Notes: a model not told the origin generated them from the sequence alone. A stretch of DNA of 64,000 nt from Theocolax elegans (GCA_026168455.1 CM047425.1:47936362-48000361); one strand, 5' to 3'. Shown: positions 10,365-21,781, counted from the first letter of the stretch. Made by a program: numbers and translations.

Positions 10365-11307
10365 CTTGAAATTAAAATAATTAAAGAAAAAATAATATTA
10401 TAATAGATTGGTACCATAAACCAACTTTCTCTGGTAGAGTATTGAATTATTTATCTAAACATCCAATTTCGCAGAAAAAAGCTATGGTCTATTCATTGGT
10501 TGATAAATTATTCTTCAGTCTGATAAAAAATTTCATAAAAAAAACCTAGAAATGGTGAAAACTATATTACTTAAAAATAATTATCATCCCAAATTTATAA
10601 ATAATAATATACACAAACGATTTCAAATGAAACATAATATAAATAAAAATTGTACAAACATTCATGATGTTAATAATACAAACAAAAAGAGAGGAGTATT
10701 TTTATCTTTACCTTACGTACCAAAGTTGTTTGAAGATGTGTCGAAGAAAGTTAAAAAATTTAATATTACTACAATTCCGAGAATTGTCAATTCACTTAGT
10801 AAATTTATAAGGAGAGGAAAAGACAGAACTAAAAAAACTGAGCAGTCTGGTGTAGTATATAAAGTCAATTGTAATAACTGCGAGGCCTCCTATGTTGGAG
10901 AAACTAAGAGAAAATTAATAACAAGAATAAATGAACACTACAATAATAGTTTGAAACAGGATAAACAATGTGTGAATAATGATCACATTAATGATTTAGG
11001 CTACAAATTTGATTTTGATAATGTTAGTATTCTTGATAGGGAGATTAATTGGAGAAAAAGAATGGTTTCAGAAACTCTACATATTAATTTACAAAAAGAG
11101 CCTATTAATAAAAAAGAAGATGTTAGTAAACTACAGGCAACATATACAACTCTTATACATAAGTTTAAAAATAAGAAATAAAATACGATAGGTTGATATA
11201 GTCACATTTTTAACTCATATATATATATCGTAAATATTCCGCCGCGCGCTCGCACACACCCACACCCCCGCACCCACATTCACACCTACACCTACACCTA
11301 CACCTAA
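10365..11307 (+). mobile_element. Penelope-like element, 5'-truncated inverted copy 2
   Basis: Begins inside the RT (at the segment encoding INFLEIKIIKE, just before WYHKPTFSG) and runs through the endonuclease to the same CA-rich tail as copy 1. It lies head-to-head with copy 1; only a few bases separate them. The 3' tails end symmetrically in cctaca hexamers. Confidence 0.8.
10552..11181 (+). CDS. Penelope RT C-terminus with GIY-YIG endonuclease domain
   Basis: A 209-codon open frame. Residues 1-55 are the basic linker after the RT; residues 95-130 hold the GIY-YIG nuclease core (GVVYKVN, CNNC, SYVGETKRKLITRINEH). The last 151 residues are identical to the - strand copy. The ATG is internal to the ancestral protein and follows a stop at about 10546, so the frame alone cannot make a mobile element. 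It could supply only an orphan nuclease domain, if expressed at all. Confidence 0.7.
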   Translation: MVKTILLKNNYHPKFINNNIHKRFQMKHNINKNCTNIHDVNNTNKKRGVFLSLPYVPKLFEDVSKKVKKFNITTIPRIVNSLSKFIRRGKDRTKKTEQSGVVYKVNCNNCEASYVGETKRKLITRINEHYNNSLKQDKQCVNNDHINDLGYKFDFDNVSILDREINWRKRMVSETLHINLQKEPINKKEDVSKLQATYTTLIHKFKNKK

Positions 11308-11317
11308 CCAGTCAAAG

Positions 11318-12047
11318 GTCCCTGACTGGGCTACTGTAGTGCGCAAGGGCAAAAAGAAAGAGGCTCAGCAAAATACGCAGCTGAAGAATGCTAAGGATGT
11401 CGGAGGACCGCCAAAGGTGTCCAAAAAACCTAAAGCGGTCGGTAAACTAGCTCGTCCCGACGCTATTAAGATTAAAGTGTCAGGAGGGCGAGCCTATGCC
11501 GACATCCTTCGGCAAATACGGGCCGCGCCAAACCTCAAGCCGCTGGGAGAAAGAATCTCCCGTATCCGGCGTACCAGAGGAGAAGATCTACTGATTGAGC
11601 TTGGAAGACCTGGCGTAGGAACTCAAGACCTCGAGGCAGCGGTCTCGTCCACATTACGTGGGTTAGCAGAGTCTATTACTATAAAAGACATGGACGAGGC
11701 CACGTCGGCGGAGGAAGTGGCAGAGGCAATCTCTGCGGTGATCGGGCCAAATATGGTACCTTCTGGCAATATAAAGTTTAGAAGGTCATATGGAGGCACT
11801 CAGATGACCAGTGTCCTTCTTCCCGCATAGGCAGCAAAAAAGCTGCTACAGAATGGGAAGCTTCGGATAGGCTGGGTCAACTGCAGGTTTCGGATCCGCG
11901 AGGGGATCACGCGTTGTTACCGATGCCACGAGGTCGGTCACTTCGCACAGGCTTGCAAAAGCGCAGTCGACCGATCATCATAATGTTTCCGGTGCGGCCA
12001 AGAGGGCCACAAAGCAGTGGATTGCGCGGCGGATATGAACATAGCCG
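11318..12047 (+). pseudogene. R1 ORF1 (gag-like, two CCHC zinc knuckles)
   Basis: RNA-binding ORF1 of an R1-type element. A basic N-terminal stretch (WATVVRKGKKK) is followed by the central gag domain, then two CCHC knuckles: CYRCHEVGHFAQAC and CFRCGQEGHKAVDC. Two in-frame stops break it: TAG at 11828-11830, before the knuckles, and a TAA between the two knuckles near 11980. The upstream start is missing through 5' truncation. Confidence 0.8.
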
Positions 12048-12074
12048 CACCTAGGGTTGAAGCATCTGACAGAA

Positions 12075-14736
12075 ATGGCTAGGGTGCTACAAATCAACCT
12101 AAACCACTGTGCTGTGGCCCAGGATCTGCAGCCACAGTTGGTCAGAGAAGAGCAGGCCGACATTGTTATCGTCAGCAAGGAGGACAGGGATCTCAGTGAA
12201 TCGAAATCGGTGAGTGATGCCACTGGCAGAGCGGTCATCTGGGTATGTGAAATATGCATATATTCGGAAAAATGGCCGCTCCTTTCCCCAATTTTACATG
12301 GGTGGCGGTGGCGGGTATGCGAATATACAGTTGCTACCTCCCACCCAGTGATAACATCGACGGATTTCTGGCGTCCCTTGATGCCATCATTACTAGTGCA
12401 AGGTCGTCCCGATTGCCAATAGTCATCGGAGGGGATTTTAATGCCTGGGCGAAAGAATGGGGCAGTACGAAAAAGAACACTCGTGGTCGTACACTCCTCG
12501 AGGCCTTTGCAATATTGGAGTTGAAGATTGCTAACACTGGAACGACTCCCACTTTTACCAAGGCGGGGAGGTCGTCTATAGTACACCTAACCTTCATCGA
12601 TCGCACATTGATGAAGAGAAGGTTTACCTGGAAAGTTAGTAATCGCTACACGGGGAGCGACCATCAAGCACTCGAGTACCAGCTCCAATCGATGATTAAC
12701 AGGACAGCAGGTCTGACCAAAAGCTTCCAATACAAGAGATGGGTACCGTCTACCTTCGAACGAGAAATGTTCCTCTGCTCCATAGCAGAAGTCGCTGTCA
12801 AAGGAACACCGGAAGAACGGGCCGAGGAAGTCACGCGTGCCATAAATCCATCCCTCGTGGCCGCCCACCTATTTACTGGTGGAATGAGAATATCGCAAAA
12901 TTACGCCGTGAGTGTCTAAGGACTCGTCGACTGCACCAGAGAGCTTGGAACCAGCCGCGGTACCAAGAAGTAATCGCGGCCTACGAGGTAAAACGGAAAG
13001 AGCTCAAGTCTGCCATTAAAGCGGCTAAACGCAAGTGCTGGCGCGAATTTTGCGAGGAAGTGGACCGCGATCCCTGGGGTAAGCCCTACAAAATGGTGAT
13101 GAATAAGATCAAACCGAGTGACGTCTCAATGCCATCGTGTCCACATTTTCTTGACAGAGCGGTGCGCCACCTATTCCCACAACATCAGGAACGGGAAGCC
13201 AAGACAAGTTTAATGGGGACCGACAGTGCAGTCACGCCGCCAGACATTAGCATAACCGAGCTGAAAATTGCTGCAAGGAGAATATCCATCCGTAAAGCTT
13301 CAGGGCCGGATGGAATACCTGGTCCGGCCATTAAGACCGCTGCGCTGAATGTGCCAGAAATTTTTGCGGACACATTTAGTGCATGTTTTCAATCAGGATG
13401 CTTCCCAGCAGGGTGGAAGGTACAGAGGCTGGTGCTTCTCCCAAAGGGGAGCAGACCACCGGAGAACCCTTCCTCGTACCGACCACTCTGTTTGTTGGAT
13501 ATAGCTGGGAAGCTATTCGAGCGGGTCATTTGTGCCAGGCTATAAGCAGCCATTGCACAGGAAGGCGATCTGTCCGACAATCAGTTCGGTTTTCGGAAAG
13601 GGCGCTCAACTATCGACGCTATAAGTCGAGTTGTCGAGCTGGCCACCAATGCCATTGGTGGTACTAGGAATTCTAGGCGCATGTGTGCTATCATCGCACT
13701 GGATATCCGCAATGCCTTCAACTCGGCTCGGTGGCACAATATTATGTTGTCCTTGGAACAATTAAAGGTGCCGCTCAACCTTCGCAAAGTCATCTCTAGC
13801 TACCTCACAGAACGGATCTTCCACTATGACACCGAGGATAGCGCGCACTCCTATAACATCACCGATGAGTTAGAATATCTCGGAGATGTCGCTATCGCGG
13901 TAGTGGCTGAATAGTTGAGCACCCATGGGCTGTGTCTGGCGGCCGAAAAGACCGAGGCGGTACTTATCTCCAGAACGAAGCAAAGGAAGTACGCCACCTT
14001 TACTGTAAATGGTAAACGTGTAAGATCGGCGGACTCGGTGAAATATCTAGGAGTCATCTTGGATGCGCGGCTAACATTCATGGAATACCTACTGAGTGCA
14101 GGGTCGAAAGCCGCAGCAGTGGCTAGAGCTTTGTCGGGCATAATGCCCAAAATCGGAGGGCCAAAGCAGCCACGTCGAGCCCTCTTAGCGACAGGGATAA
14201 GCTCGGTAATCTTATACGGAGCCCCGATTTGGGAGGATGCCCTAAGAAGTAACCTAAGCTACGGTGCATCCTGTCGGAGAGCCTGCAGAATAGCCGCACT
14301 AAGGGTGGCTCATGCTTATAGAACCGTGCCAGGTATAGCCCTCTCGGTGATCGCAGGAATTCCTCCCATCGATCTTTTGGCGATAGAGAGGGCTGATTCG
14401 TTCAGAAAAGGTCGGCGTAACTTAGAAAACAGCAGCGAAGCAGCACGTGGTAGTAGCAGTCGGTGGTCAAACAGGACTATCGAACTGCGGCAGCAGAGAT
14501 GGGATTCGGCAAGCAAAGATCGCTGGACCCACCGCGTCATCCCAGATATCGCCAAGTGGACGAGTAGGAAACACGGATTCGTCGCCCTCCACCTTACCCA
14601 GGTGCTTACCGGGCGTCGGTGTTTTCGCAATTACCTGCATCGCATCCGTATATACGGGAGTGCGAATTGCCCGTCCTACTCTGGTGCCGACGAAGACGTG
14701 GAGCACGTCTTGTCCTGGTTTCCTCGATTCGCGTAA
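12075..14736 (+). pseudogene. R1 ORF2: AP endonuclease and reverse transcriptase (broken)
   Basis: Starts at ATG 12075 (MARVLQINLNHC), the usual R1 ORF2 beginning. The endonuclease shows GGDFNAWAKEWGS (about 12430) and GSDHQALE (about 12655). The RT shows SGPDGIPG, LPKGSRPPENPSSYRPL and ALDIRNAFNSARW. Defects: a frameshift near 12250, another near 12880, a TAA at about 13543 and a TAG at about 13912. In addition there is a deletion at about 13860 that joins SYNIT directly to DELEYLGDV and removes the PQGS and ADD motifs, including two catalytic aspartates. The C-terminal part keeps DEDVEHVLSWFPRF. The copy cannot make active reverse transcriptase. Confidence 0.85.
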
Positions 14737-15685
14737 GAAAGGTGTGTTTTCCATACCTTTTGGAAGGGGCCTCTGACACCAGAGGGTATCGGGACGTGCC
14801 TCCTTGGTTCGCAAGAAGGTTGGGATGCCGTAGTGACCTTTGCAGCATCCATTGTTGGGCGGCTGAATCATTTTAGAAAAGAAGAAGAACGTACAAGGGG
14901 CGACCTTAGTAGCCGCCCCACATGCACGAGACAGTGATATTATTGCCGATCACGAAGGGCCAAACGTGGCATGACTGCCCCTCTCGAAGCAATGCCTCAC
15001 GGCGGTTTTCGAAGGGGGGGGGGAAGATCAGTCGAGAGGAGGAGCCCTGCTAAGACCAAAGGCAGCGTGGTTTTTAGTGGGTATGGGTCACGCTGACCGA
15101 GTCCCACACTCCGTGCGTAAAAAGCATTTTTACCGCCTCCTCAAAAACACACACACATGCACGCATATATATATGTATATATATATATGTGTGTGTGTGT
15201 GTGTATGCGCGCGTTATTTTTTGTGGGGAGGCGGTAAAAATGCTTTTTACGCACGGAGTGTGGGACTCTGTCAGCGTGACCCATACCCACTAAAAACCAC
15301 CCTGCCTTTGGTCTTGGCAGGGCTCCTCCTCTCGACTGATCTCCCCCCCCCCCTCGAAAACCGCCGTGAGGCATTGCTTCGAGAGGGGCAGTCATGCCAC
15401 GTTTGGCCCTTTGTGATCGGCAATAATATCACTGTCTCGTGCATGTGGGGCGGCTACTAAGGTCGCCCCTTGTACGTTCTTCTTCTTTTCTAAAATGATT
15501 CAGCCGCCCAACAATGGATGCTGCAAAGGTCACTACGGCATCCCAACCTTCTTGCGAACCAAGGAGGCACGTCCCGATACCCTCTGGTGTCAGAGGCCCC
15601 TTCCAAAAGGTATGGAAAACACACCTTTCTTACGCGAATCGAGGAAACCAGGACAAGACGTGCTCCACGTCTTCGTCGGCACCAG
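14681..15685. repeat. 1-kb near-perfect palindrome joining two R1 tails
   Basis: Left arm 14681 to about 15180, right arm about 15186 to 15685, centre near 15183. Only a few mismatches are visible. The similarity drops abruptly outside the arms, where the two R1 copies differ strongly in both DNA and protein. Confidence 0.85.
15150..15214. repeat. (CA)n-(TA)n-(GT)n microsatellite at palindrome centre
   Basis: acacacacaca on the left, tatata in the middle and gtgtgtgtgtg on the right separate the two R1 3' ends. Confidence 0.85.
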
Positions 15686-18288
15686 GGCAGGACGGGCACT
15701 CCCCGTTCCCATATATGTGAAAACGGTGCAGATAGCTACGGAAGCAACCATGGCCGGTAAGCACCTGGGTCAGGTGAAAGTTGACGAAGCCGTCTTTCCT
15801 ACCTGTCCACTTTACCACATCAGGGATGACGCGGTGGGTCCAGCGTCCTTCGCGGACAGCATCCCATCTCGGCTGTCACTGTTCGGTGGTCTTAATTGCC
15901 ACCGAATGCACGCCGACCTTCTCGGTAAGTATCAGCCTTCTTCATCGCTAAAAGATCAATAGACGGGATTCCGGCGATGACCGAGAGGACAATATCGGAC
16001 ACTGTTCTGTACGCATAAGCTACCCTCAAAGCGGCTATTCTGCAAGCTTGTCGGCAAACCGTATCATAGGTTTTGCTTGTCGTGGTTGCTTCGGCCCTCC
16101 GATATTGGGCATTAAGCCCGACAGAGCCCCAGCTACTCTTGCCGCTTTCGTCCCTGCATCCAAGAGATGTTTCTTGAACGATAGCTGCGCATCCAAGGTG
16201 ACACCCAGGTACCTCATAATGTCCACCGATCTTATAGACCTACCGTTTCCGGTAAAGGTAGCGTACCTCCTTTGCTTCGTTCGAAATATAAGCACCGTCT
16301 CTGTTTTTTCAGCCGCCACACGCAGCCCATGGTTGCTCAACCACCCCGCTACTACCTCAATAGAGATATCTCCATGGTATTGCACCTCTGCGATACTCTT
16401 ACCGGCGACGACTAACGCCACGTCGTCTGCAAGGACCACCATCGACGCCCCCCCCTGGAAGCTGTTGTTTCAGCAGCCCGTCGTACACGACATTCCAGAG
16501 AAGGGGCCCCAGGACCGAACCCTGTGGCACGCCTCTGTTAATACTATAGGAGTGCATGCCATCCTCGGTGTCATAGAGGAGGGTACGATCCGCGAGGTAA
16601 CTCGGGTGATCTTTCGGAGGTACAGCGGCACCTTCAGATATTCCAAGGACAACATTATGTTGTCCCATCGTGCCGAATTGAAAGCGTTACGGATATCCAA
16701 GGCGATAATGGCGCACATACGCCTCGAATTCCGGATACCACTGATGTCACTGGTAGCCAGCTCAACAACTCGGCTTATGGCGTTGATGGTTGAACGCCCT
16801 TTCGGAAACCAAACTGATTGTCGGACAGGTCGCCTACTCGTGCAACAGTTGCCTGTATCCTGGCACATATCACCCGCTCGAATAGCTTCCCGGCTAAATC
16901 TAGCAGGCAGAGCGGACGGTACGAGGATGGCTCCTCCGGAGGTTTATTCCCCTTGGGGAGGAGCACCAGTCTCTGCACCTTCCACTGCGCCGGAAAACAT
17001 CCCGCTTTGAGACAGACACTGAATGTGTCCGCAAAAATATGTGGCACATTTAGCGCAGTGGTCTTAATGGCCAGACCAGGTATTCCATCCGGTCCTGGGG
17101 CTTTGCGGACCTGTATTTTCTTTGTAACCATTGTCAGCTCGGTTACACTAACGTCTGGCGGCACGACTGCATCGTCTGCTACCGTCAGACCCGTGTCAGC
17201 TGCTCGCTTCTGATGTAGTGGAAACAGGCAGCGCACGGTTATGTCAAGGAAGTGCGGACACGTGGGTGTTGTGGCGCCCCTGGGTTTGATCTTGTTCATC
17301 ACCGTTTTGTACGGTTTATCCCAGAGGTCGCGGTCCACTTCGTCGCAGAAATTACGCCAGCACTTACGCTTTGCGCTCTGATGGCAGACTTAAGCTCTTT
17401 GCGTCTTAATTCATAATCCGCAGTTAGCTTTTGATACTGCGGCTTATTCCGAGCTCTCTGATGCAGTCGCCGAGCCCGCAGACACTCACTTCGTTTTTCT
17501 GCGATTCTCTCGTTCCACCAATAAACTGGTGGACGGCCAAGAGGGTTTATTTTACTGGCCATTGAAACATCGCTAGCCATTGTTATGGCACGCATGAGTT
17601 CCTGGGCTTGCACTTCCGGTGTTCCTTCCACTGTTACCTCTTCAAGAGCGCAGAGAAACATCTCTCGGTCGAACGTAGACGGTGCCCACCTCCTATATGT
17701 TGGCTTGTTGTCCCGACCTGCTACTCTGTTGATCAGCTGGAGCTGGTACACGAGTGCTTGATGGTCGCTTCCCGTGTAACGATCACTAACATTCCATTCA
17801 GATCCTCCCCTCATCAATCTAGGATCGATGAAGGTCAGATCTATTATGGAGGACTTACCCGCTCTAGTAAATGTGGGAACCGTCCCGGTGTTAGCAATCT
17901 CCAACCCCTGTATCGCGAAGGCCTCGAGGAGTGCCCGACCTCTGGCGTTAGTTCTTGAACTGCCCCATTCCGTCGCCCAAGCGTTGAAGTCCCCTCCACT
18001 GACTACAGGCAGTCGAGAGGACCGCGCGTTGGTGACGATGGCATCAAGGGATCCCAGGAACTCCTCGATATTGTCACTGGATCGGAGGTAGCAACTGTAT
18101 AGTCGTATACCCGCCACCTCCACCCACGTGAAATTGGGGAGTGAAGTGGCCATTTTTCCGGATTCATGGAGGTTTCCACATACCCAGAAGGCCGCTCTAC
18201 CAGTGGCATCACTCACCCAATTCGGCACACTGAGATCCCTATAATCCTCGCTGACGATGGCAATGTCGGCCTTTTGTTCCCTGACCAA
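15625..18288 (-). pseudogene. R1 ORF2, copy 2 (broken)
   Basis: Endonuclease motifs GGDFNAWATEWGS and GSDHQALVY lie in the intact 329-codon stretch 18288-17299. The RT follows with APGPDGIPG, LPKGNKPPEEPSSYRPL, ALDIRNAFNSARW, GVPQGSVLGPLL (about 16520) and LADDVALVV (about 16430), so the catalytic motifs missing from copy 1 are present here. Frameshifts separate these blocks near 17310, 16800, 16640 and 16450. Near 16070-16100 GGPKQPR jumps to unrelated frame sequence, indicating a small deletion. The end DEDVEHVLSWFPRF matches copy 1. Confidence 0.8.
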
Positions 18289-18299
18289 CTATGGCAGCA

Positions 18300-18575
18300 G
18301 TTCCTTCCACCCCAGCCGGCTTGAGCTGCTTGTTATAGCTGCTTGCGCTTTTGGTTTGGTTTCTTGGCCTTGCGTACAACTGTTGCCCACTCGCGTGACT
18401 TCAGCTGATCACTTTTGTTTCCGGTACTTGTTTGGACTGGTCCGGTTTTCTTGGCTGGTTGTTTTGTCTGTTTCTTCCTCTTCGGCGGATTCTGTGGTGG
18501 AGAGGGTCTCTCCCTCTCGTCTGCCTTATTTTGGCGCGCCTCTTTGCGAAAGCTAGGCGACGTCTGGCACGTTCC
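18300..18575 (-). pseudogene. R1 ORF1 remnant, copy 2
   Basis: On the - strand the basic, Arg/Lys/Pro-rich start of gag can be read, including REWATVVRKAKK, matching WATVVRKGKKK of copy 1. It then runs straight into the ORF2 endonuclease (LVREQKADIAIVSE at about 18290). The central gag domain and both zinc knuckles are deleted. Confidence 0.65.
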
Positions 18576-18587
18576 ATCTCTCTCTCT

Positions 18588-18590
<3 letters not shown>

Positions 18591-18634
<44 letters not shown>

Positions 18635-18648
18635 CGGCGGAATATTTA

Positions 18649-18681
<33 letters not shown>
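18591..18681. repeat. (GT)n, GCGGCGGAATATTTA motif, (TA)n
   Basis: GT-rich tract 18594-18632, motif GCGGCGGAATATTTA at 18634-18648, TA tract 18652-18681. The same order (GT, motif, TA) occurs at the end of the left Penelope copy (8270-8356), and inverted at 11215-11307. Confidence 0.75.
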
Positions 18682-18683
<2 letters not shown>

Positions 18684-20055
18684 AAAATTGTTTTTTCAAG
18701 AATAGATAATATATGTATTTTATCCGTGCACAAAAAAAAGTTGTGAATATAACTTGAAAGAATGTCTATTAGTTTACTCATTCCTGATAAAACTCATACA
18801 ATTTTTAAACGTGTACTCAATAATAAAAACGGACCTAAAACTGAATGTAATGCTTTAAATACAGAAGCACAATTTTTCGAAGATAAAATAAATATTAATT
18901 AAGTATAACATACACTTTTCCAAATATACATATATGATATGTAAAATGGGTTAAAAATTAAATACATTAATTAATGCATTTTTAAGATAATTCTATTATA
19001 AACAGTAATGGCAAAAGAAAATTCAAATTTTAACAGTGGCAATTTAAAATACGAATTACTTTTGAAAAGTTTTTCAAAAAATAATTAATTTAGGAGCATT
19101 TAATTTAATTAATATTTTAAATTTAAATTTAATATTTAATAATTTAAATATTTTTTATGTAGAGTAATTTTTATGTAGTAGATTATGTATATTTATATAA
19201 AACAATATTTTAATTAAACAAGGATGTATTTATTAGAAACTGAAGGTTATTTAAGGAATAAATTTGTTTATAATAAACAAAATAAATATATGGGCTCTGT
19301 AAGTAAAGGGAAAAATAAATTAGAAATAATTATGGATTAAAACGCAAATTTTGAAAATTACGAATTACGGGAGAAATGGAAGAAACAGGTTTTTATTTAT
19401 ATACTACTATTTTTTACTACTACTTTATTATATTTTCACTACTACTTTATTTATATGCCACTAAAATGATATAAATAGTTCTTTAAAGTTAATACAAAAA
19501 TTTATTTATTTAAGAAGAAAGTTTTATTAGTCTAAAAGTACAAAATATCAATGACATAGAGCTTTTGGCGATGATCCTTCGTCATTAAATAAATTAATTT
19601 TAGGAGGTAAAGTTCTATTTAGATCCGTTTAAAATAATCTAAAATTTTATTAAGTTTTTACTAAATACTACATTTAAGTATATGCACTTTACTATATTTG
19701 GTAAGTTAATTTTTCTTTAACATTTATAATTATTAAAATATAAATTTAAGCTTTATAAGAATTCATATAGTTTAAAATTTACAGTTAACATTTAATATGT
19801 CTCTATTATTTTTATTATTTTAATTCTAATTTCATTACACTAAAGTTTGGTAAAAACTTTTATTTATAAATTATAATCGTATTTAAAAAGAATGAAATTT
19901 GTGGTATAAAACCCAATGCACTATAACAGTACCTCCAAGGTGTTGTGTGAATCTGTTTAATTTCTAAGGTGTCCATGGTAGTGAAAAAATAATACAATTT
20001 AAAACATTAATTTAAATAAATCAATTACGAAAAACCTTTTTTGAAATTAAAAATA
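18682..20055. other. AT-rich sequence upstream of a Helitron-like end
   Basis: About 1.4 kb, very AT-rich, with no coding signal and no clear repeat structure. It may be the body of a non-autonomous Helitron whose 3' end is at 20099, but no TC-type 5' end was identified. Confidence 0.35.
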
Positions 20056-20099
20056 GGGGGTTGGCGCGCGAAGCGCGCAGGGGGGCGAAGCCCCTCTAG
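20056..20099 (+). mobile_element. Helitron-like 3' terminus
   Basis: Two hairpins, GCGCGC-gaa-GCGCGC and AGGGG-ggcgaag-CCCCT, are followed directly by CTAG and a T. Helitron 3' ends carry a short GC hairpin just before CTRR and insert before T. A similar end is at 47650-47703. Confidence 0.5.
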
Positions 20100-20178
20100 T
20101 ATATATATATATATATATATATAGTTGAATCCTGAATTCTTAGACTCGGCGGCGGCGGCGGCGGCGGCGAAATACGTA

Positions 20179-20217
<39 letters not shown>
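20100..20217. repeat. Clustered microsatellites (TA)n, (GGC)n, (TA)n
   Basis: TA tract 20100-20122, GGC repeats about 20148-20169, TA tract about 20175-20215. Confidence 0.9.
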
Positions 20218-20220
<3 letters not shown>

Positions 20221-20470
20221 AAGTTTATAAGGTAATCAAATGAATTTAGATAAAGTTCCTATTGATTCGTTATTGATTCTGTGCTGAAATCAGTATGTAC
20301 TCAATAAGTAATAAGTATTGATATTGATCAGAATCAATACTCACTCAGTAATAAGTTCGCACCAATACGCAAAACTGATTTTTTACTGAAACTATAAAAA
20401 TTCAATAATGAAACAATGTTGCATCATTACGTAATAAGTACTGAATCAATTTTGAATTAAATGTTATACA

Positions 20471-20875
20471 CTGAAAAAAAATTAAGCATAATTTACTTGA
20501 GAGCCAAGCAATATTTACCGTGGTGACTCCGGTAAATTAGACAAAGTTGTTACTCCTTTAGAAGCTAAGCAGTTTCTGCTTGGGTCTATCAAGCAATACA
20601 TACTTGTAGGTAAACATTTTAAGATAGTTTAAATGCAAGGCAATTATTATATATTTAGTTATTTAATATTTAAAATTTCCCAAGTGTATAGTCAATAATA
20701 TATACGAAAAACGTACGGTTAAAAAGTGAGGTTACGTCTTACTCGGAAGCAAAATACGTATATACCCGAGACGCAAGCAGAAACTGCTTTGTAGCTGAGC
20801 ACAAATTACTTTTGTTACCGAAAGTAGAAGTCTCTTCGCTGTTTACGGCGGATTCTGCTTAATTTTTTTTTTTAG
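20471..20875. mobile_element. Foldback MITE, ~405 bp
   Basis: Ends are inverted (ctgaaaaaaaattaagca at left; tgcttaattttttttttag at right). Internal blocks such as gcagtttctgcttg are mirrored at 20572 and about 20775. Non-coding. Confidence 0.65.
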
Positions 20876-21781
20876 AGTAATTAAGTTATATTATTTTTGA
20901 GAGAAACTCAAATTTCGGTTAATGGCACCCTATATAATGTTCTCCAAGCATTAATGATACAAAGTGACTTTATTTGGCCTGATAAAACATAAATAATGCT
21001 AAAAACAATAAAATACTGCAATCGAATGTTTTTTGAAATTTTGAAAATTTTAACATTAGCTACACCGTACCCGGTTGGGATACGCCTATAGGCGTAAGGT
21101 GTCTGACTCGCCAACATCTTTACTTAGTTTGGCCCTAATTTAGGGACCTTAGACCACATTTTTACAGAAAAATGCGATTTGTAAAGTTTTCAAAACCCCG
21201 GCGCTCTAAGGGCTCGTATCAAAGATCCTGGCGAATTTGTCTAAACTGTGTATTTCTTGCTCCATAGACCCTAACCTTGAAAATCGCTTTGAGGGTTTTT
21301 TGAAATTAAACATGGCAGTATCCAATATACCGGTTTAAAGCCACAATTTTTATGCTTATTCTAGTATTTTTGAATAAAACTACTAGTTTATGATGAAGGT
21401 CCGTGAAAATTATTATGTGGGAGTTTCGGGGGTCGCTAATCAGGAATCTACTATCAGATTTCAAAAATTCAAAGTGGCAAAACCAATATGGCGGACTAAA
21501 ATTTTCAAAATTTTTTAAATTTTATAAAAATTAGGCATATATTACAATATTGTCTTTTAGCCATGAATTCACGTTGCCCAGCTCTTACCACGTGGAGGTA
21601 AAAAATAACACTAAAAGCCTCTTCTTTTTTCTTTTTTTTAAAGTTTTTTCTTTTTTTGGTATTTTTCTTTTTTATAGTTTTTATTTTTTCATTATTTATT
21701 GGTGTAGAAGCGGAAAACATACGGAATATACATAAACATTGCAACCTTTACATATTTAGTTGGTTCTTGTAGAGAATTTTT
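20876..21781. other. Unassigned repeat-like sequence
   Basis: No gene. It contains a small palindrome, acgcctataggcgt, near 21083-21097, inside a GC-richer stretch, and long T/A-rich polypyrimidine sequence at 21620-21690. It probably belongs to the 3' side of the adjacent piggyBac element, but no TTAA end was fixed. Confidence 0.35.

Larger units (their letters stand above)
11308..15165 (+). mobile_element. R1-clade non-LTR retrotransposon, copy 1
   Basis: 5'-truncated at its junction with the AC-rich tail of the Penelope copy. It contains a gag-like ORF1, an AP endonuclease plus reverse transcriptase ORF2 and a GC-rich 3' UTR that ends at an ACACAC tract. There is no RNase H domain, as in R1. 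It faces copy 2 tail to tail. Confidence 0.85.
15200..18590 (-). mobile_element. R1-clade non-LTR retrotransposon, copy 2
   Basis: Opposite orientation to copy 1. The 3' UTR adjoins the central microsatellite; the 5' end adjoins a GT-rich tract (+ strand) at about 18591. It has most of ORF2 but only the first part of ORF1. Protein identity to copy 1 over the RT is roughly 70-75% by eye, so the copies are different subfamilies apart from the shared tail. Confidence 0.8.

Noticed and set aside
12334..14871. Many ORFs antisense to R1 ORF2
   Set aside because: Shadows of the coding strand; the motifs and frame order lie on the + strand.
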